Made by a program: the position numbers and the translations under genes
Origin: Phenylobacterium sp.
GTDB taxonomy: Bacteria > Pseudomonadota > Alphaproteobacteria > Caulobacterales > Caulobacteraceae
DNA: 64,000 nucleotides
Direction of reading: 5' to 3'
Assembly (NCBI RefSeq): GCF_016793285.1
Contig: NZ_JAEUMO010000064.1
Span: 1 to 64,000 of the forward strand
In this document: positions 36,866-45,940 of the stretch, one piece after another
How positions within the stretch are numbered: the stretch's first letter is position 1
Layout: every line of letters begins with the position of its first letter
The notes under the pieces: generated by a model
The model's input: only the letters and a program-made list of their open reading frames with translations
Database searches by the model: none
Told to the model about the DNA's origin: nothing

Positions 36866-38443
36866 ATGACCGACCCCGTTTCCCCGACCGCCGCCGCCGA
36901 GCGCGACCGCGTCATCATCTTCGACACCACCATGCGCGACGGCGAGCAGTCGCCCGGCGCCTCGATGAGCCACGACGAGAAGCTCGAACTGGCCAAGATC
37001 CTGGAAGACATGCGCGTCGACGTGATCGAGGCCGGCTTCCCGATCGCCTCGAACGGCGACTTCGAGGCCGTCCGCGCCATCTCCGAGATCGTGACCGAGA
37101 GCGTCGTCTGCGGCCTGGCGCGCGCCGGCATGGCCGACATCGAGCGCTGCGCCGAGGCGGTGAAGAAGGCCAGGCGCGGCCGCATCCACACCTTCCTGTC
37201 CACCAGCCCGAGCCACCGCGACCACATCCTGCACGCCAGCCAGGAAGACATCCTGGAGATGATCACCAAGTCGGTGACCCACGCGCGCAACCTGTGCGGC
37301 GACGTGGAGTGGTCGGCCCAGGACGCGACGCGGACCGAGCAGGACTTCCTGCGCCGCTGCGTCGACGCCGCCATCAAGGCCGGCGCCCAGACGATCAACC
37401 TGCCCGACACGGTCGGCTACAGCTATCCGTCGGAATACGCCGACATGTTCCGCGACATCATCGAGAACGTGGACGGCGCCGACCGGGTGATCTTCTCCAC
37501 CCACTGCCACAACGACCTGGGCCTGGCGGTGGCCAACTCCATCGCCGGCGTCCAGGGCGGCGCGCGGCAGGTCGAGTGCGCGATCAACGGCATCGGCGAG
37601 CGGGCCGGCAACGCGGCGCTGGAAGAGATCGTAATGGCGCTGAAGGTCCGTGGCGACCACCTGCGCTTCATGACCGGCATCGAGACCCAGCACATCACCC
37701 GCGCCAGCCGCTATGTCTCGGCGATCACCGGCTTCCCGGTGCAGTTCAACAAGGCCATCGTCGGCAAGAACGCCTTCGCCCACGAGAGCGGCATCCACCA
37801 GGACGGGATGCTGAAGGACCGCGGCACCTACGAGATCATGCAGCCCGAGGACGTCGGGCAGGGCGGCTCGAACCTGGTGATGGGCAAGCACTCGGGCCGC
37901 CACGCCTTCCGCGAGAAGCTGAAGGACCTGGGCTACGAGCTGGGCCAGAACGCGCTGAACGAGGCCTTCCAGCGCTTCAAGGACCTGGCCGACAAGAAGA
38001 AGCACGTCTTCGACGACGACATCATCGCGCTGGTCGACGACGCCCTGGCGAGCAGCGCCGACAAGGTCCAGGTCAAGCACCTGCGCGTCATCGCCGGCAC
38101 CGAGGGGCCGCAGGAAGCCTTCCTGACGGTGACCATCGAAGGCGAGGAGAAGAGCGCCAACGCCCAGGGGGACGGCCCGGTGGACGCGGTGTTCAACGCC
38201 ATCCACGCGGTGGTGCCGCACGACGCCATCCTGCGTCTCTTCCAGGTGCATGCGGTCACCGAGGGCACCGACGCCCAGGCGCAGGTCTCGGTGCGTCTCG
38301 AGGAGGACGGCCGGATCGCCACGGGTTCCGCGGCCGACACCGACACGCTGACGGCGTCGGCCAAGGCCTACGTCAACGCGCTGAACAACCTCTTCGCCCG
38401 CAAGGAGAAGAGCGCGCCGGGCAAGGTGGCGAGCGGGTTCTGA
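36866..38443 (+). CDS. leuA: 2-isopropylmalate synthase
   Basis: 525 aa. First committed step of leucine synthesis: acetyl-CoA plus 2-oxoisovalerate. TIM barrel with IIFDTTMRDGEQSPGASMS (catalytic Arg24, metal Asp25), FLSTSPSHRDHIL, NLPDTVGYSYP, the metal pair in STHCHNDLGLAVANS, and KHSGRHAFREKL in the linker. The C-terminal allosteric domain (about 395-510) for leucine feedback is present, including VTIEGEEKSANAQGDGPVDAVFNAI. Preceded by a Leu-rich leader peptide. Confidence 0.96.
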   Translation: MTDPVSPTAAAERDRVIIFDTTMRDGEQSPGASMSHDEKLELAKILEDMRVDVIEAGFPIASNGDFEAVRAISEIVTESVVCGLARAGMADIERCAEAVKKARRGRIHTFLSTSPSHRDHILHASQEDILEMITKSVTHARNLCGDVEWSAQDATRTEQDFLRRCVDAAIKAGAQTINLPDTVGYSYPSEYADMFRDIIENVDGADRVIFSTHCHNDLGLAVANSIAGVQGGARQVECAINGIGERAGNAALEEIVMALKVRGDHLRFMTGIETQHITRASRYVSAITGFPVQFNKAIVGKNAFAHESGIHQDGMLKDRGTYEIMQPEDVGQGGSNLVMGKHSGRHAFREKLKDLGYELGQNALNEAFQRFKDLADKKKHVFDDDIIALVDDALASSADKVQVKHLRVIAGTEGPQEAFLTVTIEGEEKSANAQGDGPVDAVFNAIHAVVPHDAILRLFQVHAVTEGTDAQAQVSVRLEEDGRIATGSAADTDTLTASAKAYVNALNNLFARKEKSAPGKVASGF

Positions 38444-38456
38444 CGCACCGACCCTA

Positions 38457-38585
38457 GGAACGTCGTGGCCGGGCTTGTCCCGGCCATCCGGAAACACCGG
38501 TCGTAGAGTGGGAGGGCGGCGCCCGCCGCCCAGGGCGTTCCTGCGCCGCCAGCGTGTCTGGATGGCCGGGCGCCCGGCCATGACG
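38457..38585. repeat. BIME-like inverted repeat, copy 2
   Basis: Left arm 38457-38492 (ggaacgtcgtggccgggctt...) and right arm 38557-38584 (tctggatggccgggcgcccg...) are reverse complements apart from a short deletion. Same family as 26492-26623. It fills the gap between leuA and the permease gene; a spurious ATG in the repeat (38580) is in frame with the permease. Confidence 0.85.
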
Positions 38586-38603
38586 ATCAGAGAGTGGGGC
38601 GCA

Positions 38604-39485
38604 ATGCTCTGGATCTTCCTCACAGCGGCCGCGGCGCCGCTGCAGGTGGCGCGCAACGCGTTGCAGCGCGGGCTGGTGGGCGACGCCGGGCCGTGGGGCG
38701 CGACGCTGGTGCGCTTCCTGTTCGGCCTGCCGTTCTCGATCGCCATGTTCGCGATCGTGGCGGCGCTGACGCCCGATGCGCGCCCCGACCCCTCGCTGCG
38801 CTTCTGGCTCGGCGTCTCGGCCGGCGCGGCGGCGCAGATCGCGGCGACCGGCTGCCTGCTGCTGGCCATGCACCGGGCGGGCTTCGCGGTGGCGACCGTG
38901 ATGCAGCAGTCGTCGCTGCCGCTGGGCGCGCTCCTGGGCTGGGTGGCGTTGGGCGACCGGCTGCATCCCGCCGCCTGGGTTGGCGTGGCGGTCGCCACGA
39001 GCGGTCTCGTCATCCTCTCTTGGCCCAAGCGCGCCGACCTGCGCGGCAGCCTGGCCGGCGCGACCCTGGGCCTGGCCTCGGGGGCCGCCTTCGCCGTCGC
39101 GCTGAACGGCTATCGGCAGGCGGGCCTGGCGCTCGAGCCGGCGCACCCGATCTACGCGGCGCTGGCCGGCGTGGTGGTGGCGCAGACCCTGCAGTCGGTG
39201 GGGCTGGGCGGCGCGCTCGCGGTCCTGCGGCCCAGGACCTGGGGGGCGGTCGGCGCGTCGTGGAAGGCGTCGCTGGGCGCGGGGCTGTTCGGTTCGGCGG
39301 CGTCGGCCTGCTGGTTCGGCGCGCTGGCGCTCGCGCCGGCGGGGCTCGTGCGCGCCGTGGGGGTGATCGAGACGCCGATCGCCGCGGCGGTCGGCCGCCG
39401 GCTCTTCCGCGAGCGGCTCTCGGCGCGGCAGTGGCTGGGCGGGGCGCTCACCAGCGTCGGCGTGGTCTTGACCGCGCTGGCCTGA
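38604..39485 (+). CDS. EamA/DMT-superfamily permease
   Basis: 293 aa from ATG 38604 (MLWIFLTAAAAPLQ); the in-frame ATG at 38580 lies within the BIME-like repeat and is less likely. Ten hydrophobic helices in two EamA halves; the first half ends near LGDRLHPAAWVGVAVATSGLVILSW and the second near FRERLSARQWLGGALTSVGVVLTAL, the matching loop-helix signature. Substrate unknown, commonly amino acids or small metabolites for export. Confidence 0.85.
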   Translation: MLWIFLTAAAAPLQVARNALQRGLVGDAGPWGATLVRFLFGLPFSIAMFAIVAALTPDARPDPSLRFWLGVSAGAAAQIAATGCLLLAMHRAGFAVATVMQQSSLPLGALLGWVALGDRLHPAAWVGVAVATSGLVILSWPKRADLRGSLAGATLGLASGAAFAVALNGYRQAGLALEPAHPIYAALAGVVVAQTLQSVGLGGALAVLRPRTWGAVGASWKASLGAGLFGSAASACWFGALALAPAGLVRAVGVIETPIAAAVGRRLFRERLSARQWLGGALTSVGVVLTALA

Positions 39486-39503
39486 CGCGGCTGCCATGTG
39501 GCC

Positions 39504-40490
39504 ATGATCGACCGTCGCACCCTCGTCGCCGCCGGGCTGGCCTCGGCCAGCGGCGCCGCCTCCGCCGCCGCCACCGCCCGCTGGCGCGCCTGCGCGCCCA
39601 TCCCCTGGCCGGTGCAGGAAGTCTACGGCACCGCCTGGCGCGGGCTGGCGGTGGTCGCCGGCGGCATGGCCCCGGGCGTCGCGGGCTCGCGCGGCATCAA
39701 CCCGCAGGACCGCGTGGGGCTCTACGACCCGCGCACGGACGCCTGGCGCGAGGGGCCGCGGTTGCCGTTCGCACGGCACCATCCGGCGCTGGCCACGGCC
39801 CGCGGCCGCGTCCATCTGTTCGGCGGCTACAAGGTGGCCGAGGGCGGCTGGATGGGCCTGACCGACGCCCTGGTCCTGGACGGCGACGGCTGGAAGCCGC
39901 TCCCGCCGATGCCGAAGCTCCAGTGCGAGACGGTGGCCGTGACCCTGGGCGAGCGCATCCACATCGCCAGCGGCCGCGCGCCGAAGGGCGGGCGAAACCT
40001 CGAATGGCCCGACCAGGGCGACATCGACCTGCACCAGGTGTTCGACGCCCGTGCCGGCAAGTGGGAGACGGCGCGCCCGTGCCCACAGGCCCGCAACAGC
40101 GCGACCGGCGCGGCGCTGGGCGGCCGGTTCTACCTGGCGGGCGGCCGGCAGGTCGGCGGCGGCAACTCGGCCCGGCTCGACGCCTACGACCCGAAGACCG
40201 ACCGCTGGACGACGCTCAGGCCCATGCCCCGGCCCGCCGGCGGCCTGGCCGGCGCGGCGCTGGGCGGCAGGCTCTACGTCTTCGGCGGCGAGGGCGGGCC
40301 GGGCGTGATCCCCAGCGCCTGGTCCTACGACCCGAAGACCGACCGGTGGACCGCCGAGCCCGACATGGCCACCCCGCGCCACGGCCTGGCCGGCGTGGGA
40401 GTCGGCGGCCGCGTCCTGGCCCTGGGCGGCGGCGTCAAGGAAAGCGGCGGGCAGGTCACGGCGACGGTCGAGGCGCTGGCGCCGGGCTGA
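39504..40490 (+). CDS. Exported Kelch-repeat protein
   Basis: 328 aa from ATG 39504 (a GTG six bases earlier is in frame). The N terminus MIDRRTLVAAGLASASGAASA has a twin-arginine-like motif and a hydrophobic stretch, suggesting Tat export. Kelch repeats recur with the pattern ...YDPKTDRWT..., GGRLYVFGGEGG, GGRFYLAGGRQ, about six blades, enough for one beta-propeller. Possibly a sialic-acid mutarotase-like (NanM) or galactose-oxidase-like propeller; no catalytic site can be assigned. Confidence 0.8.
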   Translation: MIDRRTLVAAGLASASGAASAAATARWRACAPIPWPVQEVYGTAWRGLAVVAGGMAPGVAGSRGINPQDRVGLYDPRTDAWREGPRLPFARHHPALATARGRVHLFGGYKVAEGGWMGLTDALVLDGDGWKPLPPMPKLQCETVAVTLGERIHIASGRAPKGGRNLEWPDQGDIDLHQVFDARAGKWETARPCPQARNSATGAALGGRFYLAGGRQVGGGNSARLDAYDPKTDRWTTLRPMPRPAGGLAGAALGGRLYVFGGEGGPGVIPSAWSYDPKTDRWTAEPDMATPRHGLAGVGVGGRVLALGGGVKESGGQVTATVEALAPG

Positions 40491-40498
40491 CTCACATC

Positions 40499-40538
40499 AT
40501 CCCCGCTCATCTCAAGCATGCGGGGGATGAGCGGGGAT
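40499..40538. terminator. Bidirectional terminator-like hairpin
   Basis: ATCCCCGCTCATC (40499-40511) and GATGAGCGGGGAT (40526-40538) form a perfect 13-bp stem with a 14-base loop between the convergent Kelch and MauG-like genes. No U tract on either side. Confidence 0.6.
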
Positions 40539-40544
40539 CGGGGA

Positions 40545-41582
40545 TTAGAGCGGCTGGCCGCAGGCGGTCTGGGGGAGGGCGAAACGCGGGTCCTTCAGGA
40601 AGCCGGCGTCGGTGAGGCTGTCGAGGAACGCGCTCAGGTCGGCGATCTCGGCGCCGGTCGGGGCGTTCGGGTCGGCGGCGGCGAAATGGCGGCGGATCGC
40701 GTCGCGCAGGCTGGCGGCCGAGCCGTCGTGCAGGTAGGGGCCGCTCACCGCGACATTGCGCAGTCCGGGCGTGCGGAAGCGGGCCGTGTCGGCCGGCCGG
40801 CCGCTGACCTCGGCGAGGCCCTTGTCGTCCGTCGCGGCCTGTCCGGCGAGCGCGTGGTGGGCGCTGTCGCTGAACGCCGGTCCGCTGTGGCAGGCGGCGC
40901 ACTTCAGCCGTTCGCCCTCGAAGAGGGCCCAGCCGCGCCGGGCGCCGGCCGACATCGCGCTGGCGTCGCCCGCGACGCTGCGGTCGTAGGGCGTGTCGAA
41001 GGCCAGCATCGTGCGCTGGAAGGCGGCGAGCGCCCTGGCGACGGCGGCCATCCCGATCTCGCCGCCGGCTTCGGGGAACGCCTCGGCGAACATCCGGCGA
41101 TAGCACGCGTCCTTGGCGAGGCGGCGGACCAGTTCGGCCTCCTGGCCCTTCATCCCCATCTCGACCGGCGTCTCGCCCAGCAGGGGGATCAGCATCTGGC
41201 GCTCGAGGTCCGTCGCGCGCGGGTCGGCCCAGGTCAGCGGGTTGAGGTAGCCGACGCCGGCCAGGCTCATGATGTTGCGCCGGCCGGGCACGCCATGCAC
41301 GCCGGGCCGGGTGCGGTTGGTGTCGGTGAAGCCGTGCCGCTGCTCGTGGCAGGTGGCGCACGAGATGGTGCCGTCGACGGAGAGGTCGGCGTCGTAGAAC
41401 AGCCGGCGGCCCAGCTCGACCTTCGCCGCGCTCATCGGGTTGTCGGCCGGGACCGGCGGCGGCGCGACGCCCGGCGGCAGGCGCCAGTCGAAGGGCTCGG
41501 GCGCGGCGGCAAGGCCGCCCAGCATCACGCCGGCCGCGACCGCACAGGCCGCCGCGCAGACACGGATCGCACCCCCGATCAT
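40545..41582 (-). CDS. MauG/CcpA-family dihaem cytochrome c peroxidase
   Basis: 345 aa. Signal peptide, then two haem c sites: CATCH (74-78) and CAACH (227-231), with RRNIMSLAGVGYLNPLTWADP between and FRTPGLRNVAVSGPYLHDGS after, all typical of the MauG/cytochrome c peroxidase family. Periplasmic. Members either reduce H2O2 or make oxidative modifications on a partner protein (MauG, MbnH). It follows the secreted protein gene at 41587 by 4 bases, so the two are a pair, and the pair lies downstream of modE. Confidence 0.88.
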   Translation of the reverse strand: MIGGAIRVCAAACAVAAGVMLGGLAAAPEPFDWRLPPGVAPPPVPADNPMSAAKVELGRRLFYDADLSVDGTISCATCHEQRHGFTDTNRTRPGVHGVPGRRNIMSLAGVGYLNPLTWADPRATDLERQMLIPLLGETPVEMGMKGQEAELVRRLAKDACYRRMFAEAFPEAGGEIGMAAVARALAAFQRTMLAFDTPYDRSVAGDASAMSAGARRGWALFEGERLKCAACHSGPAFSDSAHHALAGQAATDDKGLAEVSGRPADTARFRTPGLRNVAVSGPYLHDGSAASLRDAIRRHFAAADPNAPTGAEIADLSAFLDSLTDAGFLKDPRFALPQTACGQPL

Positions 41583-41586
41583 CGGC

Positions 41587-42105
41587 TCAGGGATTGGCGG
41601 CGACCATGATCCCGATCTTCGGTTCGGCGTTGGCCGAGATCTGGATCAGGTATCGGCCGGGCTGCATCGGGAACTGGACCATCTTGCGCAGGGTCGTACA
41701 GGCCGGCCCGCGGCCGTGGGCGCTCGACACCAGCGCCTTGCCGTCGCGGACCACGTCGATCCAGGCGGCGGTGGAGAGCGCCACCGTGTAGGTCCCCGCC
41801 TTGCGGATATCGACGCTGAAGAGACCGCCGTGGCTGACGCTGCCGCCGGGCTTTTCGGGCCGAAGCGCGAACTTCACGTCGCCGGTGGACGGCAGGGCGG
41901 CGTCGGCGGCCTGTCCCACCTTCAGCGCGGCCTTGCCGGCGTCGGCGGCGCTGGCCGCCGCGGCGAGCGCCGCGGGATGCGTCCAGCCCGTCAGATGGGC
42001 CGGGATCGGCTTTGCGTCGGCGGGGCAGGCGGGCTCGGCGTCCTGCGCGGCGGCGGGCGCGGCGAGGGCGAGGACGAGGGCGATGGGAACGAGAACAAGG
42101 CGCAT
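41587..42105 (-). CDS. Secreted hypothetical protein paired with dihaem peroxidase
   Basis: 172 aa from ATG 42105. Signal peptide MRLVLVPIALVLALAAPAAA. The mature part has a beta-rich C-terminal domain (GGLFSVDIRKAGTYTVALSTAAWIDVVRDG; GRYLIQISANAEPKIGIMV) with two Cys and two Trp (Trp41, and the one in TAAWID). Not recognised. Tight spacing to the MauG-like gene makes it a candidate partner or substrate; that is inference. A ModE half-site lies 32 bases upstream of its start. Confidence 0.65.
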   Translation of the reverse strand: MRLVLVPIALVLALAAPAAAQDAEPACPADAKPIPAHLTGWTHPAALAAAASAADAGKAALKVGQAADAALPSTGDVKFALRPEKPGGSVSHGGLFSVDIRKAGTYTVALSTAAWIDVVRDGKALVSSAHGRGPACTTLRKMVQFPMQPGRYLIQISANAEPKIGIMVAANP

Positions 42106-42136
42106 GGCGGCTCCGCGAAGCGAACGGCAGCCAGAA

Positions 42137-42145
42137 TACATAACG
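42137..42145. promoter_or_regulatory. ModE half-site upstream of the MauG-pair genes
   Basis: TACATAACG at 42137-42145 is identical to one arm of the 45096-45120 palindrome. The other arm position (CGAACGGCA, 16 bases left) matches weakly. It lies between the modE stop and the start of the secreted-protein gene. Confidence 0.45.
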
Positions 42146-42153
42146 CCCGCGCG

Positions 42154-42957
42154 CTACTCCACAGCCAGGATCACATGCGGCGCCTTCACGAGCGCGGTGA
42201 CCTCGTCGCCGACGGCGAGGTCCAGGGCGTCGGCGCTGTCGAGGGTGACCGTGGCGACCAGGGTCTTGCCGCCGCCGATGTCGAGGCCGATCTCGCTGTT
42301 CACCGCCCCGTCCTCGCGCGCGGTCACCACGCCCGGGATCTGGTTGCGCGCCGAGGTGCGCAGGTTCTCGCCCTTGGCCAGGATCACGAAGCTGGCCTTG
42401 ATGAGCGCGATGGCCGGCTTGCCCACCTCGAGCCCCAGATCCTCGATGCTCTGCCGCGTGAGGATCGCGGTGATCGAGACGCCGCCTTGTTCGCCGTTCG
42501 GGGCCAGGCTCAGCGTCACCTCGCCGTTCACCGCGCCCGGCGTGATGTCGCTAATGGTGCCGCGAAGGGCGTTACGCGCGCTGGTCCGCATGCCGAGACT
42601 CCAGAACAGGTCCGCCGCGGGTTCGCCGGAAAGGCTGGCGTCCAGCTTGGCCAGCGCCGCGTCCAGTTCCTCCTGCACCCGCCGGAAGGCGGTGACAACC
42701 GCCCGCCCGCGCGGTGTCACCAGGGCCGCGCCGCCGGCCCTGCCGCCGGGCGCGGCTTCGATGATCGGCGTGTCGAACAGGTTGTTGAGCGCCTGCACCA
42801 CGTCCCAGGCGCCCTTGTAGGAGAGGCCGAGCTTCCTGGCCGCGGCGCTGATCGAGCCCAGCTCGGCCACCGCCTCGATGAGGGCTACCCGTTCGAGGCC
42901 GACGCGGGCCAGCGCGCCTCTCCGCAGGACCAGGGAGGCGCTCAGGTCGTCGGCCAT
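42154..42957 (-). CDS. modE: Molybdate-responsive regulator ModE
   Basis: 267 aa. The N-terminal winged helix (LIEAVAELGSISAAARKLGLSYKGAWDVVQALN) is the LysR-like ModE HTH; two Mop/TOBE domains follow (SARNALRGTISDITPGAVNGEVTLSL and SARNQIPGVVTAREDGAVNSEIGLDI), each starting with the molybdate-binding SARN motif. Full-length ModE that binds MoO4 and DNA. Seventeen bases downstream of the TonB receptor gene, so co-transcribed and probably under its own control. Confidence 0.95.
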   Translation of the reverse strand: MADDLSASLVLRRGALARVGLERVALIEAVAELGSISAAARKLGLSYKGAWDVVQALNNLFDTPIIEAAPGGRAGGAALVTPRGRAVVTAFRRVQEELDAALAKLDASLSGEPAADLFWSLGMRTSARNALRGTISDITPGAVNGEVTLSLAPNGEQGGVSITAILTRQSIEDLGLEVGKPAIALIKASFVILAKGENLRTSARNQIPGVVTAREDGAVNSEIGLDIGGGKTLVATVTLDSADALDLAVGDEVTALVKAPHVILAVE

Positions 42958-42974
42958 GGTGGGGTCCTCCGCGG

Positions 42975-45086
42975 TCAGTACCTCGCGCGCAGGCTCAGAT
43001 AGAACGAGCGGCCCGCCTCGGGGAAGCCGTCGGTGAGCTGGTAGTCCTGGTCGCCCAGGTTCTGCACCGCGGCGGTCACCGTGAAGTTGTCGCTGACGGC
43101 ATAGTCGGCCGAGAGGTTCACGATGAGGTACGAGCCGGTCTTGTACCAGGCCAGCGGCGTCGTGGTGGTGACCGTCCAGCGCTGGTCGGCGTACTCGACG
43201 TTGGGCCGGATGGTCAGCTTCTCGATGGGCCGCCAGTTGGCGTAGGCGAACAGCTTCCAGTCCGGCACGCCCTGTGGCCGGAACGCCGCGTTGGTCGGGT
43301 CGGTCAGCTTGCGGTGCATGTAGGTGAGGTTGCCGCCGAGGTCGAAGGCGTCGTTGACCGCCACCGCCGCGCTGGCCTCGAACCCGTAGTACTCGCCGTC
43401 GGCCGCGTTCCTGGTCTGGTTGACGTTGCCGAAGCCCGGCACCGCGACCGGGATCTGGATCAGGGCGTTCTTCAGGTCGGAGTAGAAGACCGCGCCGGTC
43501 AGCTTCATGCCCGCGACCGGCTCCGCGTCGAGGCCGACCTCGACGTTGGTCGCGCGCTCTTCCTTGACGTCAGGGTTCGGGATCGCCGTGCCCATCCGCG
43601 AGCTGAAGCGCTCGAACACGGTCGGGAAGCGGGCCCGGCTGGAGACGCTGGCGTGCAGCCTGGTGGTGTCGTCCAGGCGGTAGAGCACCGCGGCCTGCGC
43701 GTTGAAGGCCTGGTTGTCCTCGAGCGGATAGTTCACCGGCAGGAAGCTGATGACCGAGTTGGCGATCGTCGTGCCGGTGACCAGCACGTTCACGTCGTTG
43801 GCGGTCTTCAGGTCGGTCCAGTCGTAGGAGGCGCCGACCACCACCTCGAGGGCGTCGGACAGGCTCGTCGAATACTCGCCGGCCACCGAGTAGGTGTACT
43901 CGTTGTTGGTCTGCCGCGGCTCGGAGTAGGGCGCGTTCGCCGACGGGTTGATGGGGGTCGGCGGCGTGCGGACGAAGCCGTCCTGCCGCTCGTGGTGGAC
44001 GTCCTGGCGCGCGTAGAAGACCCCCTTCAGCCGGCTCGTGTCGCCGATCGACCAGTCGAGCTCGACGTTCCCGCCGGCCGCATGGTCGTTGTAGTAGCTG
44101 TCGAAGGCCCGTGGCAGCGTCTGGGTGCTCTGGGTGTTGGCGTCGAACGACGAGAGCAGGTTGTCGAAGGTGTTGCGGTAGAGCCGCGTCTTCAGGGTCA
44201 ACTGGTCGGTGAGCCGGGTGCGGCTCAGGAACGCCAGGCTGTCGATGTCCCAGTAGGGCCAGCTCCAGAAGCGCGTGTTGGCGGTGTCGCGCACGCTGTA
44301 GGGCGCGTTCTTCTCGCCTTCGCTCCGGGTGTAGTTGATCGAGTATTCGTCGGTGTCGTTCGGCTGCCACCCGGCCTTCAGGTTGATCCGCCAGTCCTGC
44401 GACTGCGAGTTGCCCCGCGGGCCGCCGTCTTCGAGCGTCGTCGGCTTGAACTTCTTCGAGAGCGTGAAGTGGTCGCGGTCGTTGAAGGCGCCGGACGCCT
44501 GCCAGTAGAAGCCGTTCTCGAACCGGCCCCCCAGGCGGCCCGAGACCAGGAACGCCTCGTTCGCGACGCGGCGGTTGAAGAAGGACGCGACCTGCGCGTC
44601 GGCCTCGACCGGGCGGCTGGGCTTGACGGTGACCAGGTTGATCGCGCCGCCCAGCCCGCCGGGGCCGTCCAGCACCGAGACGTAGCCCTTCGACACCTGC
44701 ACCTCGGCGAGGTCGGCGGTCAGGAAGCGGGCGAAGTCGATGCGGTTGTCGGCCGGCAGGAACACCCGCACGCCGTCGATCGACAGCGTGGTCTGGAAGC
44801 GGTCGAAGCCGCGCACGTAGACGAGGCGCTCGTTGCGCGAGCCGCCGGTGTTCGACGCGTTGGTCCCGGGCACGAGCGCCAGGGCCTGGTCGACCGTCTG
44901 CTTGTTGTACGTCCTGAGCGTCTCGCCGGTGACCACCGCGCCGCCGATGGTCTCGCCCGCGGCGGTCTTGGCCGTCACGACCAGCTCGCCCAGGGTGTAG
45001 ACGTCGGCGTCCGCATCGGCCGCATGCGCCTGGGCCGCGCCGACCGCGAGTCCGGCCGTCGCCATCAAAAGAGTTCTGTAGATCAT
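42975..45086 (-). CDS. TonB-dependent outer membrane receptor in Mo cluster
   Basis: 703 aa. Signal peptide MIYRTLLMATAGLAVGAAQAHA, TonB-box-like ELVVTAK, plug domain (ALALVPGTNASNTGG, LVYVRGFDRFQTTLSIDGV, VQVSKGYVSVLDGPGGLGGAINLVT) and a 22-strand-type barrel ending in FYLSLRARY with the terminal aromatic residue. Such receptors import scarce ligands. Being in one operon with modE and divergent from modAB across a ModE-box palindrome, it probably takes up molybdate, tungstate or a metal-chelate; the ligand is inferred. Confidence 0.85.
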   Translation of the reverse strand: MIYRTLLMATAGLAVGAAQAHAADADADVYTLGELVVTAKTAAGETIGGAVVTGETLRTYNKQTVDQALALVPGTNASNTGGSRNERLVYVRGFDRFQTTLSIDGVRVFLPADNRIDFARFLTADLAEVQVSKGYVSVLDGPGGLGGAINLVTVKPSRPVEADAQVASFFNRRVANEAFLVSGRLGGRFENGFYWQASGAFNDRDHFTLSKKFKPTTLEDGGPRGNSQSQDWRINLKAGWQPNDTDEYSINYTRSEGEKNAPYSVRDTANTRFWSWPYWDIDSLAFLSRTRLTDQLTLKTRLYRNTFDNLLSSFDANTQSTQTLPRAFDSYYNDHAAGGNVELDWSIGDTSRLKGVFYARQDVHHERQDGFVRTPPTPINPSANAPYSEPRQTNNEYTYSVAGEYSTSLSDALEVVVGASYDWTDLKTANDVNVLVTGTTIANSVISFLPVNYPLEDNQAFNAQAAVLYRLDDTTRLHASVSSRARFPTVFERFSSRMGTAIPNPDVKEERATNVEVGLDAEPVAGMKLTGAVFYSDLKNALIQIPVAVPGFGNVNQTRNAADGEYYGFEASAAVAVNDAFDLGGNLTYMHRKLTDPTNAAFRPQGVPDWKLFAYANWRPIEKLTIRPNVEYADQRWTVTTTTPLAWYKTGSYLIVNLSADYAVSDNFTVTAAVQNLGDQDYQLTDGFPEAGRSFYLSLRARY

Positions 45087-45095
45087 CCCCGACCT

Positions 45096-45120
45096 CGTTA
45101 TGTATCTTCGCTACATAACG
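45096..45120. promoter_or_regulatory. ModE-box palindrome between TonB receptor and modA
   Basis: CGTTATGTA (45096-45104), 7-base spacer, TACATAACG (45112-45120): a perfect 9-bp inverted repeat in the 80-base divergent gap, starting 10 bases before the receptor ATG. It resembles the ModE consensus (CGTTATAT, short spacer, ATATAACG). With modE next door this is very likely the shared operator. Confidence 0.85.
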
Positions 45121-45166
45121 GCGCCTGGGCCGTTCCTCCAAGGCGCGAAATGAGGAATGAAGGGCT

Positions 45167-45940
45167 ATGCCGACGTCCGCGCGCCGTTCCGTCCTGACCG
45201 CACTGGCCGTGGGCGCCGTGCTGGCGCTCTCGGCGACCGCGGCGGCCGCCGCCGAGGTGAAAGTCGCCGTGGCCGCCAACTTCACCGAGCCGGCGAGGGA
45301 GATCGCCGCGCGGTTCAAGGCCCGCACCGGTCACGATGCGATCCTAGGCTTCGGCTCCTCGGGCCAGTTCTTCGCCCAGATCGCCAACGGCGCGCCTTAC
45401 GAGGTGTTCCTGTCGGCCGACGTCGAGCGGCCGCAGAAGGCCGAGGCCGACGGCTTAGCGGTGGCGGGCAGCCGCTTTACCTACGCCACCGGCCGGCTGG
45501 TCCTCTATTCCACGACGCGGGGTCTGGTGGACGCCAGCGGCGCGGTGCTGAAGACCGACCGGTTCCGCAAGCTCGCCATCGCCGATCCGAAGACCGCGCC
45601 GTATGGTCTGGCCGCCGTCGAGACGATGCGCCGGCTGGGCGTCGAGGCGAGGCTGAAACCCCGGCTGGTGCAGGGCGCGTCGATCGCCCAGGCCTACCAG
45701 TTCGTCGACACCGGCGCCGCCGAGCTGGGCTTCGTGGCGCTCTCGCAACTGGCGGGCGTGACCGGCGGCTCGCGCTGGGTCGTCCCCGCCGGCCTGCACA
45801 CGCCGATCGACCAGCAGGCGGTGCTGCTGAAGACCGGCGCGAACAACGCGGCGGCCACGGCCTTCCTGGCGTTCCTGAGGGGCGCCGAGGCCAGGGCCGT
45901 CATCCGCCGCTACGGCTACGAGGTCCCCCGCAACCCGTGA
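45167..45940 (+). CDS. modA: Molybdate ABC transporter substrate-binding protein
   Basis: 257 aa. Signal peptide of about 28 residues, then [53 protein letters not shown] (Ser residues of the oxyanion site), and [13 protein letters not shown]; all ModA landmarks. Periplasmic binding of molybdate/tungstate. Followed by modB with a four-base overlap. Confidence 0.93.
   Translation: MPTSARRSVLTALAVGAVLALSATAAAAAEVKVAVAANFTEPAREIAARFKARTGHDAILGFGSSGQFFAQIANGAPYEVFLSADVERPQKAEADGLAVAGSRFTYATGRLVLYSTTRGLVDASGAVLKTDRFRKLAIADPKTAPYGLAAVETMRRLGVEARLKPRLVQGASIAQAYQFVDTGAAELGFVALSQLAGVTGGSRWVVPAGLHTPIDQQAVLLKTGANNAAATAFLAFLRGAEARAVIRRYGYEVPRNP

Noticed and set aside
38580..38603. Upstream ATG for the EamA permease
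   Set aside because: It is part of the repeat arm (ggccatgac) and adds residues without homology; ATG 38604 directly precedes the first membrane helix.
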